64,000 bases of DNA from Mycobacterium sp. E2479 (GTDB taxonomy: Bacteria; Actinomycetota; Actinomycetes; Mycobacteriales; Mycobacteriaceae). Under the pieces are notes generated by a model that worked only from the letters and a program-made list of their open reading frames with translations, did no database searches and was not told where the DNA came from. The stretch covers positions 35,771-99,770 of the forward strand of contig NZ_LZJR01000128.1 in the NCBI RefSeq assembly GCF_001667925.1. Reading direction: 5' to 3'. Each line of letters starts with the position of its first letter. The stretch's first letter is position 1. Position numbers and translations under genes: made by a program. Shown here one piece after another: positions 32,584-41,840 of the stretch.

Positions 32584-33924
32584 GTGAGCACATCGGAGAA
32601 GCCGTCCACGGCTCGCGCCGGGCAGCCGATCATCCACCTCTCCCAGCTGTTGCGTGCGCCAGTGCTGGCGCGTTCCGGCGAAACGGTCGGCCGGGTCGAG
32701 GACGTCATCGTGCGACTGCGCGGGGCCGAGGAGTACCCCCTGGTGGCCGGGATCGTGGCGGGAGTCGGCGGACGCCGTGTCTTCATCGGTGACAAAACCA
32801 TCGACGCGTACTCCGCGGACCGAGTTCTGTTGACCAAGAACAAGGTTGACCTTCGCAGCTTCGAACGCCGCGAAGGGGAGGTGCTGTTGCGCGCCGACGT
32901 GTTGGGCCACCGGTTGATCGACGTGGCCACCGTCGAGCTGGTGCGCGCCTACGACGTCGAGCTGGAGCAGAGCGGCGAAGGCTGGATGGTCACCCGCCTG
33001 GACACCCGCCGTCCGCCGCGATTGTTCGGGCTGATCAAGCACTCGGGCGGGCATGCGTCTCGCGATTGGAAGGCATTCGAGCCGCTGATCGGGCACGCCC
33101 GCTCGGACGCGGTCCGGCGTCTTTCGGACCGGTTCGGCGAGCTCAAGGCCGCCGAGATCGCCGATCTTCTCGAGGAAGCGGACAAGGCCGAGGGCGGCGA
33201 GATTCTCGACCGCGTGCACAGCGACCCGGAATTGGAAGCCGACGTCTTCGAAGAACTGGACCCCGACAAGGCCAGCCGGTTGCTCGACAACATGCCGGAC
33301 AACGAGGTCGCCGCGCTGCTGGGCCGGATGCGCGCCGACGACGCCGCCGACGCCATCGCCGATCTGCGCCAGTCCCGCCGCCGGCGCGTGCTCGAGCTGA
33401 TGCCCGCCCCGCAACGCACCAAGGTCATCACCCTGATGGGATTCAACCCCGAAAGCGCCGGCGGGTTGATGAATGTCGACTCCGTGACATGCTCGCCGGC
33501 CACAACCGCGGGCGAGGCGTTGGCGTTGATCGCCGCCTCGCGCAGCATCCAGCCGGAAGCGCTGATCAAGGTGCACGTGCTCGACGATGACAAACGCCTT
33601 GACGGCGTTGTCTCCGTGATCACCCTGTTGCAGGTCGATCCCGCCGAAACCCTCGGAGCGCTAATGGATTCCGACCCGGTACGGGTGAATGCCGACGCGG
33701 ACCTGACCGATATCGCGCTGCTGATGGCCGATTTCAATCTCTATTCCATACCCGTCGTCGACGAGCAGGACCGTCTGCTCGGAGTGGTCACCGTCGACGA
33801 CGTGCTGGAGGCGACCATCCCCGAGGACTGGCGCCGCCGGGAGCCCGCGCCGCGCCCCATCCGCGAAATCGCCGGCGACGATGAGCGTGACACCACCCCG
33901 CCAGCGGGAGGCACCCCGCAGTGA
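32584..33924 (+). CDS. PRC-barrel/MgtE-N/CBS regulatory protein
   Basis: A 446-residue cytosolic protein. Residues about 15-170 contain two PRC-barrel-like strands (GETVGRVEDVIVRLRG, LRADVLGHRLIDVATVELVRAYDVEL). Residues about 180-290 form an MgtE intracellular N domain (EIADLLEEADKAEGGEILDRV, DPDKASRLLDNMPDNEVAALLGRM). Two CBS domains follow (about 300-420; SVTCSPATTAGEAL, LYSIPVVDEQDRLLGVVTVDDVLE). It lacks the MgtE channel and overlaps the Nramp-like transporter gene by four bases (GTGA). It probably senses Mg2+ or nucleotide and gates the transporter. The GTG follows GAGGAGGG. Confidence 0.85.
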   Translation: MSTSEKPSTARAGQPIIHLSQLLRAPVLARSGETVGRVEDVIVRLRGAEEYPLVAGIVAGVGGRRVFIGDKTIDAYSADRVLLTKNKVDLRSFERREGEVLLRADVLGHRLIDVATVELVRAYDVELEQSGEGWMVTRLDTRRPPRLFGLIKHSGGHASRDWKAFEPLIGHARSDAVRRLSDRFGELKAAEIADLLEEADKAEGGEILDRVHSDPELEADVFEELDPDKASRLLDNMPDNEVAALLGRMRADDAADAIADLRQSRRRRVLELMPAPQRTKVITLMGFNPESAGGLMNVDSVTCSPATTAGEALALIAASRSIQPEALIKVHVLDDDKRLDGVVSVITLLQVDPAETLGALMDSDPVRVNADADLTDIALLMADFNLYSIPVVDEQDRLLGVVTVDDVLEATIPEDWRRREPAPRPIREIAGDDERDTTPPAGGTPQ

Positions 33925-35606
33925 GTTCCGGCGGCGAGGACACCACCCAGGCCGACGCGCGCGGTGTCGACGTGCAGCGCTCCCAGCGGGCGCAGGCGCG
34001 GCGCACGGCCGTGCTGGACAGCGCGCACGTGGGTGATATCGAGGGTGCGTTCGGGCGCATCAGCATTGCGGAGACCGAGCATGCCCGGACCTGGCGGACG
34101 CGGCTGCTGACCCTGCTCGCGATCGTGGGACCCGGAATCATCGTGATGGTCGGCGACAACGACGCGGGCGGGGTGGCCACCTACGCCCAAGCCGGCCAGA
34201 ACTACGGCTACTCGCTGCTGTGGGTGTTGCTGCTGCTGATCCCCGTGCTGATCGTCAACCAGGAAATGGTGGTCCGGCTCGGCGCGGTCACCGGGGTCGG
34301 GCACGCCCGCCTGATCAACGAACGCTTCGGCCGCGGCTGGGGCTGGTTTTCGGTCGGCGACCTGTTCTTGCTCAACTTCTTGACGATCGTCACCGAGTTC
34401 ATCGGCATCAGCCTGGCCGCCGAGTACATCGGCATCTCCAAATACGTGGTCGTGCCGATCTCGGCGGTGGCGCTGGTGGCGATCATGGCCAGCGGCAGCT
34501 TCCGGCGCTGGGAGCGGGCCATGTTCGTGTTCATCGCCGTCACGCTGCTGCAGATCCCGATGCTGTTGATGTCACATCCACAGTGGGTGCATGCGGCGAA
34601 GTCTTTTGTCGTGCCCAGCATTTCGGGCGGGATCAGTTCGGACGCGGTGCTGCTGATCATCGCCATCGTCGGCACCACCGTGGCGCCGTGGCAGCTGTTT
34701 TTCCAGCAGTCCAACGTCGTTGACAAGCGCATCACACCCCGGTTCATGGCCTACGAACGCGCGGACACCGTGCTGGGCGCCTTCGTAGTGGTGGTCGGCG
34801 CCGCCGCGCTGGTGATGACCGGCGACTGGGCCGCCCGCTCCACCCAGACCGTGGGCGGCTTCACCGACGCCGGGGCCGTCGCCCACCTGCTCGGCCAACG
34901 CCACGAGCCGCTCGGCTGGATCTTCGCGATCGTGCTGATGGACGCCTCGATCATCGGCGCCGCCGCCGTCACGCTGGCCACCAGCTACGCCTTCGGAGAC
35001 GTCTTCGGGCTGAAGCACTCGCTGCACCGCGGCTTCTCCGACGCCAAGCAGTTCTACCTGTCCTACACCGCAATGGTGGTAGTGGCCGCGGCCGTCGTGC
35101 TGATCCCGGGTGCCCCGCTCGGGCTGATCACCACCGCCGTGCAGGCCCTCGCCGGTTTACTGCTGCCCAGCGCCAGCGTGTTTTTGCTGCTGTTGTGCAA
35201 TGATCGAGAAGTATTGGGCCCCTGGGTGAATCGGTCCTGGCTGAACTGGGTCGCCGGGCTGATCGTCGGCACGCTGCTGCTGCTGTCGGGGATCTTGATG
35301 GCCACCACGCTGTTTCCCAACATCGATGTCCTGAAGGTTTGCGGCTACCTGGTAGTGGCCATGATCGTCTTCGCCGCCGCGGGCGCGCCCGCGCTGCGCT
35401 GGATGGCCCGCCGCCAACCCCCGCGGCCCGTCGCACAGCTTCCGGTCCGGGGCGTCGACCGCAGCACCTGGCGCATGCCACCGCTAGCGCTGCTCGAACC
35501 GGTCGTCTGGTCGCCCGGCACCCGGCTGGGCATGATCGCCCTGCGCACCTATCTGGTCGCCGGCGCGCTGCTACTCGTGGTCAAAGCCATTCAGCTCAGC
35601 CGCTGA
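33921..35606 (+). CDS. Nramp-superfamily divalent cation transporter with altered metal site
   Basis: A 561-residue membrane protein with about eleven helices and a 60-residue cytosolic N-terminus. The helix-1 motif, usually DPGN, reads GDNDAGGVAT. The helix-6 motif, usually G-A-x-x-M-P-H-N-L, reads VGTTVAPWQLFFQQS, so the metal-binding Met is Ala and His/Asn are Trp/Gln. Loss of that Met is known in Nramp-related Mg2+ transporters (NRMT), so Mg2+ rather than Mn2+/Fe2+ is the likely cargo. It is translationally coupled to the MgtE-N/CBS protein. The 3' end overlaps the convergent LLM gene by 11 bp. Confidence 0.88.
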   Translation: MSSGGEDTTQADARGVDVQRSQRAQARRTAVLDSAHVGDIEGAFGRISIAETEHARTWRTRLLTLLAIVGPGIIVMVGDNDAGGVATYAQAGQNYGYSLLWVLLLLIPVLIVNQEMVVRLGAVTGVGHARLINERFGRGWGWFSVGDLFLLNFLTIVTEFIGISLAAEYIGISKYVVVPISAVALVAIMASGSFRRWERAMFVFIAVTLLQIPMLLMSHPQWVHAAKSFVVPSISGGISSDAVLLIIAIVGTTVAPWQLFFQQSNVVDKRITPRFMAYERADTVLGAFVVVVGAAALVMTGDWAARSTQTVGGFTDAGAVAHLLGQRHEPLGWIFAIVLMDASIIGAAAVTLATSYAFGDVFGLKHSLHRGFSDAKQFYLSYTAMVVVAAAVVLIPGAPLGLITTAVQALAGLLLPSASVFLLLLCNDREVLGPWVNRSWLNWVAGLIVGTLLLLSGILMATTLFPNIDVLKVCGYLVVAMIVFAAAGAPALRWMARRQPPRPVAQLPVRGVDRSTWRMPPLALLEPVVWSPGTRLGMIALRTYLVAGALLLVVKAIQLSR

Positions 35607-36618
35607 TCGTCTGCAGCCGGCGAGCCACCTCGCCGTACCGCTCGAAGCGCTCCTGATCGGCAACAGCGTTGTACATCACCAATCGCGTTGCCGTTCCGGC
35701 GTATTTCTCGATCAACGCGTCGGCCAGCCCGTCCCAGGTCGACTCGGTCGCGAAGACCGCGATGTGATCGTCGCTGACCTGGGCCGCCATCCCGGCGAAG
35801 TCGCCGGCCTTCTGCTTTTCCCGGATCCGGGCGGTCGTGCCCTCGAAACCCGCCTCATCCCAGATGAATGCGTAGTTGGGCGTACTGCCGTAGAAGGCCA
35901 TGCTGGCGCGCACGGCTTCGCGTTGCGTGTCGAGCTCTTCGTCGGTGTCTCCGACGATCGTCATGACGGGCACGATGATCGCGATGTCCGACGGTGAACG
36001 TCCCGCTTTCGCCGCCCCTTCGGCAATCGTCGGCACGACGTGCCGGGCCAGGTAGCCCGGTTCGCCGATCGGGTGGACGTGCAACCCGTCGGCCACTTCG
36101 CCCGCCATCCGCAGCATCCATGGATTGACCGCTGCGATATCGACTTTGGGGTCCGCGGCGTCGATGGGCCCCGGGCTCCACTGCGGGGTGATGAAGTCGA
36201 GATCGTAGAAGTCGCCGTGGTGGTCGAGCGTCCCGGAGCGAAACGCCGCGAAGCACGCCTTCACGGCGAGCAGGTAGTCGCGCAGCCGCGGCCCGGGCCG
36301 CTCGAAGGCCGTGCCGTAGCGCCGCACCACATGGGTGCGTACCTGCGTTCCGAGGCCCAGACGGAACTTGCCCTTGGTGGCCTCCTGCAGCTCCCAGGCC
36401 GCGGCGGCGGTAACAAACGGACTGCGCGGAAAGGCCACCGCGACGCCCGTCGACAGTTCGAGGCCGGGCGCGGCCTGCGACGCGACGGCGGCGTTCAAGT
36501 ACGCGGTGCGGCCGGTCTCGGTGAACAACAGACCGGAGAACCCGGCCGATTGGGTCCGCCGGGCAAGGTCACCGATTTGGCCGAGCGGCTGGGGAATCGT
36601 CATCGCGTCGACATGCAT
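35596..36618 (-). CDS. LLM-class F420-dependent oxidoreductase
   Basis: A 340-residue luciferase-like oxidoreductase. Typical segments are IPQPLGQIGDLARRTQSAGFSGLLFTE, LSTGVAVAFPRSPFVTAAAAWELQEATKGKFRLGLGTQ and MAGEVADGLHVHPIGEPGYL. The overall arrangement is that of the mycobacterial F420 subgroup often labelled TIGR03617, from memory. Its substrate is not known. The ATG at 36618 starts the usual first strand. It converges on the Nramp-like gene, overlapping 11 bp. Confidence 0.85.
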   Translation of the reverse strand: MHVDAMTIPQPLGQIGDLARRTQSAGFSGLLFTETGRTAYLNAAVASQAAPGLELSTGVAVAFPRSPFVTAAAAWELQEATKGKFRLGLGTQVRTHVVRRYGTAFERPGPRLRDYLLAVKACFAAFRSGTLDHHGDFYDLDFITPQWSPGPIDAADPKVDIAAVNPWMLRMAGEVADGLHVHPIGEPGYLARHVVPTIAEGAAKAGRSPSDIAIIVPVMTIVGDTDEELDTQREAVRASMAFYGSTPNYAFIWDEAGFEGTTARIREKQKAGDFAGMAAQVSDDHIAVFATESTWDGLADALIEKYAGTATRLVMYNAVADQERFERYGEVARRLQTISG

Positions 36619-36750
36619 GGTGGGAGCGTACGTCGAGCGATGAGCCGCGTCGCGAGCCGCGTTAGCCCCTTGCTCGACGACCGACCCAGGGTGTTAGCTC
36701 TGTAGTTGTCAGCAACCATCGTTCTTTCGCCTAACAGGAGGCCCCCGAAC

Positions 36751-37212
36751 GTGCTTCGTGGATTGTTCACCGCTGGAGCAATCGCCATGGGAATTGCGGC
36801 GATGCCCATCGCCCTGGCCGATCCCTCGACGACGCCGCCGTCACCGACGAGTGGTGGCGGCGCCGCCCCCGGCCCCAGCGGTGCGCAGCCGTGCGTGGGG
36901 TTATCGATATGCACACCACCACCGCCGGACGCCCAGGGCAACCCGCCTTGCTATTACGCCGACGGCTGGCGCGCCAATGACTCTGGCGCCGGGATCGAGG
37001 TGTGGTACTTCCAGGACCCCAAGAGTCCGTCCCAACCGGAGAAAGTGACGGCGCTGGTCCGCAAGAAGGACGGCACCAGAGAGTCGCAGGACGCTGGCAT
37101 CGAGCGCGGCCAACAGGTGCACCGCTTCGAATTCCCGGCCATCGCGCAATCCGCGGTTGATGAAGTCCTGTTCGTCAGCGGCGCCGGCCGCTGTTTTGTG
37201 ATCGGACCATAA
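36751..37212 (+). CDS. Small secreted protein of unknown function
   Basis: A 153-residue exported protein. The GTG at 36751 follows AACAGGAGG and opens a signal peptide (FTAGAIAMGIAAMPIALADPS) with a probable cleavage site after ALA. A Pro/Gly/Thr-rich linker follows, then a domain with four Cys (QPCVGLSIC, PPCYYADG, GRCFVIG) and WYFQDPKSPSQPEKVTALVRK. I do not recognise the domain; it looks like a small disulfide-stabilised fold in the cell envelope. The longer start at 36706 would place the signal too far inside. Confidence 0.72.
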   Translation: MLRGLFTAGAIAMGIAAMPIALADPSTTPPSPTSGGGAAPGPSGAQPCVGLSICTPPPPDAQGNPPCYYADGWRANDSGAGIEVWYFQDPKSPSQPEKVTALVRKKDGTRESQDAGIERGQQVHRFEFPAIAQSAVDEVLFVSGAGRCFVIGP

Positions 37213-37251
37213 GCGGGAAGCCGGCGCGGTACGGCGAATGTGCCCGCGCGA

Positions 37252-37467
37252 TCAGTGCCGTTCCGGTCGCCGGCTCACCGGGGCGGTGAAGCCTTCGGTG
37301 TCATCGAAGAACGCCCATTGCCCGTCGTCGTTGACCTCCATACGCCAACCCAGCTCGGTATCGCCGCTAACCGAGTTGACGAACCAGGCGTGCGCGGCGT
37401 CCGCATTGGCAAAACTCTTCGTCGCGACGACCCGGCCACCGGGGTCGATGACGCGAAACGCGGGCAT
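37252..37467 (-). CDS. Small conserved-looking protein downstream of htpG
   Basis: A 71-residue soluble protein: PAFRVIDPGGRVVATKSFANADAAHAWF, then GWRMEVNDDGQWAFFDDTEG. It resembles a small beta-rich domain; I cannot name it. ATG 37467 is preferred to the TTG at 37500, which has no ribosome site, but neither is well supported. It lies 69 bp after the htpG stop on the same strand and might be transcribed with it. Confidence 0.55.
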   Translation of the reverse strand: MPAFRVIDPGGRVVATKSFANADAAHAWFVNSVSGDTELGWRMEVNDDGQWAFFDDTEGFTAPVSRRPERH

Positions 37468-37536
37468 GGGATCCAAGTATCCCTGCCAGCGAGTTTTCAA
37501 TCGCAGAAATCGCCTATTTGCCCGGTAAACCCTGCG

Positions 37537-39483
37537 TTACACCGTGCGGGCCAACCGGCCTGCGAGCAGCTCGGCAAACCTCGCCGGATCGTCGAGTGCA
37601 CCGCCTTCGGCCAGAAGTGCTGTGCCGTAGAGCAATTCCGCGGTTTCCGCGACCTCGGCGAGCGCAGCGTCGTCGTCCGCGTTCTTTTGCGCTTGCCGCA
37701 GGCCGGTGACGAGCGGGTGGTTGGGGTTGAGTTCGAGTATCCGCTTCCCCACGGGAATGGCCTGCCCGGAAGCGCGGTACATGCGCGCGAGGGCCGGTGT
37801 GATCCCGAAGGCGTCGGTGATCAAGCAAGCGGGCGAGTCCGTCAAGCGGTTGGACAGCCGAACTTCCTTGACGTGATCCGTGAGGGTCTCCTTCAGCCAG
37901 GTCAGCAGGTCGGCGAATTCCTTCTGCTGCTCCTCGCGCTCGGCCTCGCTCTCGTCATCGTCGGCGCTGAGGTCCACCTCGCCCTTGGCGATGGACTGCA
38001 GCGGCTTGCCGTCGAACTCGGTCACGCTTCCCACCCAGACCTCGTCGACCGGGTCGGTGAGCAGGAGCACCTCGTAGCCCTTGGCTTTGAAGGCCTCCAG
38101 GTGCGGCGACTTCAGGATCTGCTGACGCGACTCCCCCGTGGCGTAGAAGATCTGCGTCTGGCCCTCCTTCATGCGCTCCACGTACTGGGCGAGCGTGGTG
38201 GCTTCCTCCTCGTTGTGCGTCGAGGCGAATGAGGAGAGCGCCAACAGCGTCTCCCGGTTGTCGAAGTCGTTCAGCAGGCCCTCCTTGACGACCCGGCCGA
38301 ATTGGGTCCAGAAGGTGCGATAGTCGTCCGGGCGCTCGGACTGCAGATCCTTGATCGTGGAGAGGAGCTTCTTGGTCAACCGGCGCCGGATGGCCTTGAT
38401 CTGCCGATCCTGTTGCAGAATCTCGCGCGACACGTTGAGCGACATGTCCTGCGCATCAACGACCCCCTTGATGAAGCGCAGGTATTCGGGCATGAGCTCG
38501 TCGCAATCGCCCATGATGAACACACGTTTGACATACAGCTGGATCCCGGTGTGGGCGTCCCGGTTGAACAGATCGAACGGGGCGTGCGACGGGATGAACA
38601 GCAGTGCCTGATACTCGAACGTGCCTTCGGCCCGCATCGAGATGACCTCGAGCGGGTCGTCCCAGGCGTGCGCGATGTGCTTGTAAAACTCCTTGTACTC
38701 CTCCTCGGAGACCTCTTCTTTGGGCCTGGCCCACAGGGCCTTCATCGAGTTGAGGGTCTCGGTCTCGATGGTGACCGTCTCCTCGCCGCTCTCTCCTTCT
38801 TCGTCCGAGGCGGCCGGTTCCCGTCGCACGACCTCCATCCGGATCGGCCACGCGATGAAGTCGGAGTACTTCTTGACCAGGCTCCTGATCTTGAACTCCG
38901 CCGTGTAGTCGTGCAGTTCGTCCTCGGCGTCCTCGGGCTTGAGGTGCAGGGTGACCGACGTTCCCTGTGGGGCGTCGTCGACCGATTCGATGGTGTAGGT
39001 GCCCTCGCCGCTCGATTCCCACTTGGTGGCCTCGCTCTCCCCGGCCTTGCGGGTGAGCAGTTCCACCTTGTCGGCGACCATGAAGCTCGAATAGAAACCG
39101 ATTCCGAACTGGCCGATGAGTTCCTCGGAGGCCGCGGCGTTCTTGGCCTCGCGCAGTTGTTTGCGCAGCTCGGCGGTGCCGGACTTGGCCAGCGTGCCGA
39201 TCAGATCGACCACTTCGGCGCGCGTCATCCCGATGCCGTTGTCGCGGACGGTCAGCGTGCGCGCGTCCTTGTCGACGTCGATCTCGATGTGCAGGTCGGA
39301 GGTGTCGACGTCGAGGTCCTTGTTCCGGAACGCCTCAAGCCGCAGCTTGTCCAGAGCATCGGAGGCGTTGGAGATCAGCTCCCGCAGGAACGAGTCCTTG
39401 TTGGAGTAGACGGAGTGGACCATCAAATCCAGCAGCTGGCGAGCCTCTGCCTGAAACTCCAACTGCTCAACTTGCGCGCTCAT
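37537..39483 (-). CDS. htpG: Chaperone HtpG (Hsp90)
   Basis: A 648-residue bacterial Hsp90. The N-terminal ATPase domain shows RELISNASDALDKLR, TLTVRDNGIGMTRAEVVDLIGTLAKSG and GQFGIGFYSSFMVADKVEL; the middle domain has LPLNVSRE-like DMSLNVSREILQQD. The ATG at 39483 follows AAAGGA and starts MSAQVEQLEFQAEARQLLDLMVHSVYSNKD, the usual N-terminus; the extra ten codons upstream were rejected. An acidic stretch (SADDDESEAEREEQQ) joins the middle and C-terminal domains. I recall Rv2299c as the equivalent gene. Confidence 0.97.
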   Translation of the reverse strand: MSAQVEQLEFQAEARQLLDLMVHSVYSNKDSFLRELISNASDALDKLRLEAFRNKDLDVDTSDLHIEIDVDKDARTLTVRDNGIGMTRAEVVDLIGTLAKSGTAELRKQLREAKNAAASEELIGQFGIGFYSSFMVADKVELLTRKAGESEATKWESSGEGTYTIESVDDAPQGTSVTLHLKPEDAEDELHDYTAEFKIRSLVKKYSDFIAWPIRMEVVRREPAASDEEGESGEETVTIETETLNSMKALWARPKEEVSEEEYKEFYKHIAHAWDDPLEVISMRAEGTFEYQALLFIPSHAPFDLFNRDAHTGIQLYVKRVFIMGDCDELMPEYLRFIKGVVDAQDMSLNVSREILQQDRQIKAIRRRLTKKLLSTIKDLQSERPDDYRTFWTQFGRVVKEGLLNDFDNRETLLALSSFASTHNEEEATTLAQYVERMKEGQTQIFYATGESRQQILKSPHLEAFKAKGYEVLLLTDPVDEVWVGSVTEFDGKPLQSIAKGEVDLSADDDESEAEREEQQKEFADLLTWLKETLTDHVKEVRLSNRLTDSPACLITDAFGITPALARMYRASGQAIPVGKRILELNPNHPLVTGLRQAQKNADDDAALAEVAETAELLYGTALLAEGGALDDPARFAELLAGRLARTV

Positions 39484-39586
39484 GCGATTCCTTTCGACAA
39501 CATGACAAACCAAATTTACCGAGCCGCCGGCGAGTGGTGTGCGGTGGACCCGTGCTGTCCGGGGGCGATCGCTCTAGGCTGAACGG

Positions 39587-40207
39587 ATGTCTGTTGCTCG
39601 ACGCGAACGTGCCGCCCTGGTGGAAACCATGCGCGGCGTTGGGCCGGATGCGCCCACCCTGTGCGAGGGATGGAAGACGCGGGACTTGGCCGCCCACCTG
39701 GTAATCCGTGAATACCGACCCGACGCGGCGCCCGGCATCCTGTTCCCCTTCTTCGCCTCTCACACGGAGAAGGTGCAGAACCAGGTGGCCGAGCGAAACG
39801 GTTGGGACGAGCTGGTGGGCAAGCTGACCGCCGGCCCGCCGGTCTACTCGCCACTCAGACTGCTCGACCCGGTGGCCAATGTGGCCGAGATGTTCATCCA
39901 CCACGAGGATGTGCGCCGCGCGCAGCCGGGCTGGCAGCCGCGCTCGTTGGAGCCCGCGCTGAGCAAGTCGTTGAGGCGCACCCTGCCGCTGATGGCCCGG
40001 GTCACACTCGCCAAGACGCCCGGCCGCGTGGCGCTGCGCACCCCGGAGGGCAAGACGCTGCTCACCGTGGGTCAGGGGCCGGCGGTGACCGTGACCGGTG
40101 CGCCCGAGGAGCTGCTGCTGTTCGCGGTCGGACGACAGGCCCGGGTCGAATTCGACGGCGACGCCGCCGCGGTGCAGGCCGTCCGCGATGCGCCCAAGGG
40201 GCTCTAG
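39587..40207 (+). CDS. TIGR03085-type DinB/maleylpyruvate isomerase-fold protein
   Basis: A 206-residue protein with a DinB-like four-helix bundle and an SCP-2-like C-terminal domain. The first helix ends in LCEGWKTRDLAAHLVIREYRPDA, where the His is a probable metal ligand, and MFIHHEDVRRAQPGW supplies two more His. Family members use mycothiol or bind Zn; a specific reaction is not known for this subgroup. It diverges from htpG across a 103-bp gap. Confidence 0.78.
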   Translation: MSVARRERAALVETMRGVGPDAPTLCEGWKTRDLAAHLVIREYRPDAAPGILFPFFASHTEKVQNQVAERNGWDELVGKLTAGPPVYSPLRLLDPVANVAEMFIHHEDVRRAQPGWQPRSLEPALSKSLRRTLPLMARVTLAKTPGRVALRTPEGKTLLTVGQGPAVTVTGAPEELLLFAVGRQARVEFDGDAAAVQAVRDAPKGL

Positions 40208-40295
40208 GCGTCCGCTGTAGGGCGCGCGGTGTGCAGGCATCGTCACCGCATTTTAAGACCCGCTAGGGCATGCGCTATCGAGTGCGCCGCACGCG

Positions 40296-41828
40296 TCACC
40301 CAAAGGCCGCGCGCAGGTCCTTCTTGATCACCTTGCCGATTTGATTGCGCGGCAACGTTTCGACGACAACCAGGTGCTCGGGATGTTTGTGCCGGCTGAG
40401 ACCCCGTGATTGGCAATGCCGCACAAGGGATTCCAAGGAAACACCACCGGCCGTCGCAGGGACCACGACGGCGCAGACGCGTTCGCCGGTGCGCGGGTCG
40501 GGAATTCCGATGACGGCGACTTCGGCGACGGCGGGGTGGGTGGCCAGCGCATTCTCGATTTCCAGGGCCGAGATGTTCTCCGCATTGCGGACGATCGCGT
40601 CCTTGGTACGGCCCGTGACGCGGACATTGCCGTCGGCATCGATCAGGCCGAGATCGCCTGTGCGCAACCAGCCGTCGCTATCGAACGCGTCGGCGTCAAG
40701 CGTCGGGTCGGCGTAGCCGAGGAAGCACTGGGGCCCCTTGAGCCGCAGCTCCCCTTCCTGTCCGGTGCCCGCTTCGACGCCGTGGCCGTCGACCACGCGT
40801 ACCTTGACCCCGGGCACTGGCGGGCCGACGGTATGGTCGAGCACTTCGGGTGCAGCGGTCAGTGGTGGCGAGGTGGCGCACGGAAACTCGGTCATCCCCC
40901 AGGCGTTCGCGATTCCGGCCAGGCCGAAGGTTTCGCGGACCTGGCGTCCCAGTTCGGCGGTGACGGGCGCACCCCCGGCGAGGCAGCCCCGGACCAACGG
41001 AAACAGCGGCCCATCGGCTTGCGCCCGTTGGGCTTCGAGGAAGGCAACGAAGAATGGGGTCGCGGTGCCCAGGAATGTCGGGTTGTGCGCGGCGATGGCC
41101 CATGGGGTGGTGGCCGGATCGAACGCCTCGAAAAGCGCCAACCGCATGCCGGTCAGCAGCGCGGTGGCCAGCATCGCGGCCCCACCGATGTGGGCGACCG
41201 GGAACGCGACCGGATCCACGTCGCTGCTGTTGGCTCCCACCATGCCCACCACTCCGGCCGACCCGGCGATGACCGACGTGTCGGTATGACGGATCCCCTT
41301 GGGGGCCGCGGTGGTCCCCGAGGAGTAGAAGACCCAGCGAGCGTCGTCGGCGGAACTTGGCGGGGCCGGAAGGGCGTCGACGGCGGCGCCGGGCAGCCGC
41401 AGCTCACCGGCGGCTGGGGGTGTTGCCAGTTCAAGGGTGATGACTTCAAAGCCCTTGTCCCCGGACAATTCCCGGGCCAAGCCGCCGTGATCGAAACCGC
41501 GCCAAAACTCGGGCACCACAAAAAATTCGGTATCCAGCTGGCCAGTGATGAAACCGACTTCGCTTTCGCGCAGAATCGGGATGATCGGATTCTGCACCGC
41601 ACCGAGTCGGGCCAGTGCGGCCATCACCACCATGGTCTCCAGCGTGGTGGGCAGCTGCCAGGACACGACGTTTCCCGCGCGGATTCCCCGTTCGGCGAGG
41701 GCGGCGGCGGTCGAGCACGCCGCGTCGTGCAGCTGACGAGCCGTCAGGCTGCGACCGTACTCGTCGGCCAGAAGCGTTCGGCTCGATCCCCGCTGCGCCG
41801 CATCGCCGATCAACGCCCAGAACGTCAC
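40296..41828 (-). CDS. Acyl-CoA synthetase (AMP-dependent ligase)
   Basis: A 510-residue class I adenylate-forming enzyme. The P-loop reads WVFYSSGTTAAPKG, the A5 region is ANAWGMTEFP, the A7 Asp is in LRTGDLG, the hinge is GRTKDAIVRNAENISALEIE and the catalytic Lys is in NQIGKVIKKDL. It activates a carboxylic acid as the CoA thioester. The GTG at 41828 follows GGGAGG. It is 12 bp after the acyl-CoA thioesterase gene, an operon that both makes and breaks acyl-CoA. Overall style is close to cyclohexanecarboxylate/medium-chain-type ligases, but the acid is not identifiable. Confidence 0.88.
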   Translation of the reverse strand: MTFWALIGDAAQRGSSRTLLADEYGRSLTARQLHDAACSTAAALAERGIRAGNVVSWQLPTTLETMVVMAALARLGAVQNPIIPILRESEVGFITGQLDTEFFVVPEFWRGFDHGGLARELSGDKGFEVITLELATPPAAGELRLPGAAVDALPAPPSSADDARWVFYSSGTTAAPKGIRHTDTSVIAGSAGVVGMVGANSSDVDPVAFPVAHIGGAAMLATALLTGMRLALFEAFDPATTPWAIAAHNPTFLGTATPFFVAFLEAQRAQADGPLFPLVRGCLAGGAPVTAELGRQVRETFGLAGIANAWGMTEFPCATSPPLTAAPEVLDHTVGPPVPGVKVRVVDGHGVEAGTGQEGELRLKGPQCFLGYADPTLDADAFDSDGWLRTGDLGLIDADGNVRVTGRTKDAIVRNAENISALEIENALATHPAVAEVAVIGIPDPRTGERVCAVVVPATAGGVSLESLVRHCQSRGLSRHKHPEHLVVVETLPRNQIGKVIKKDLRAAFG

Positions 41829-41840
41829 TGCGCGCCTCCC

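Noticed and set aside
32062..33576. 504-codon minus-strand frame
   Set aside because: It is antisense to the MgtE-N/CBS gene, without recognisable domains.
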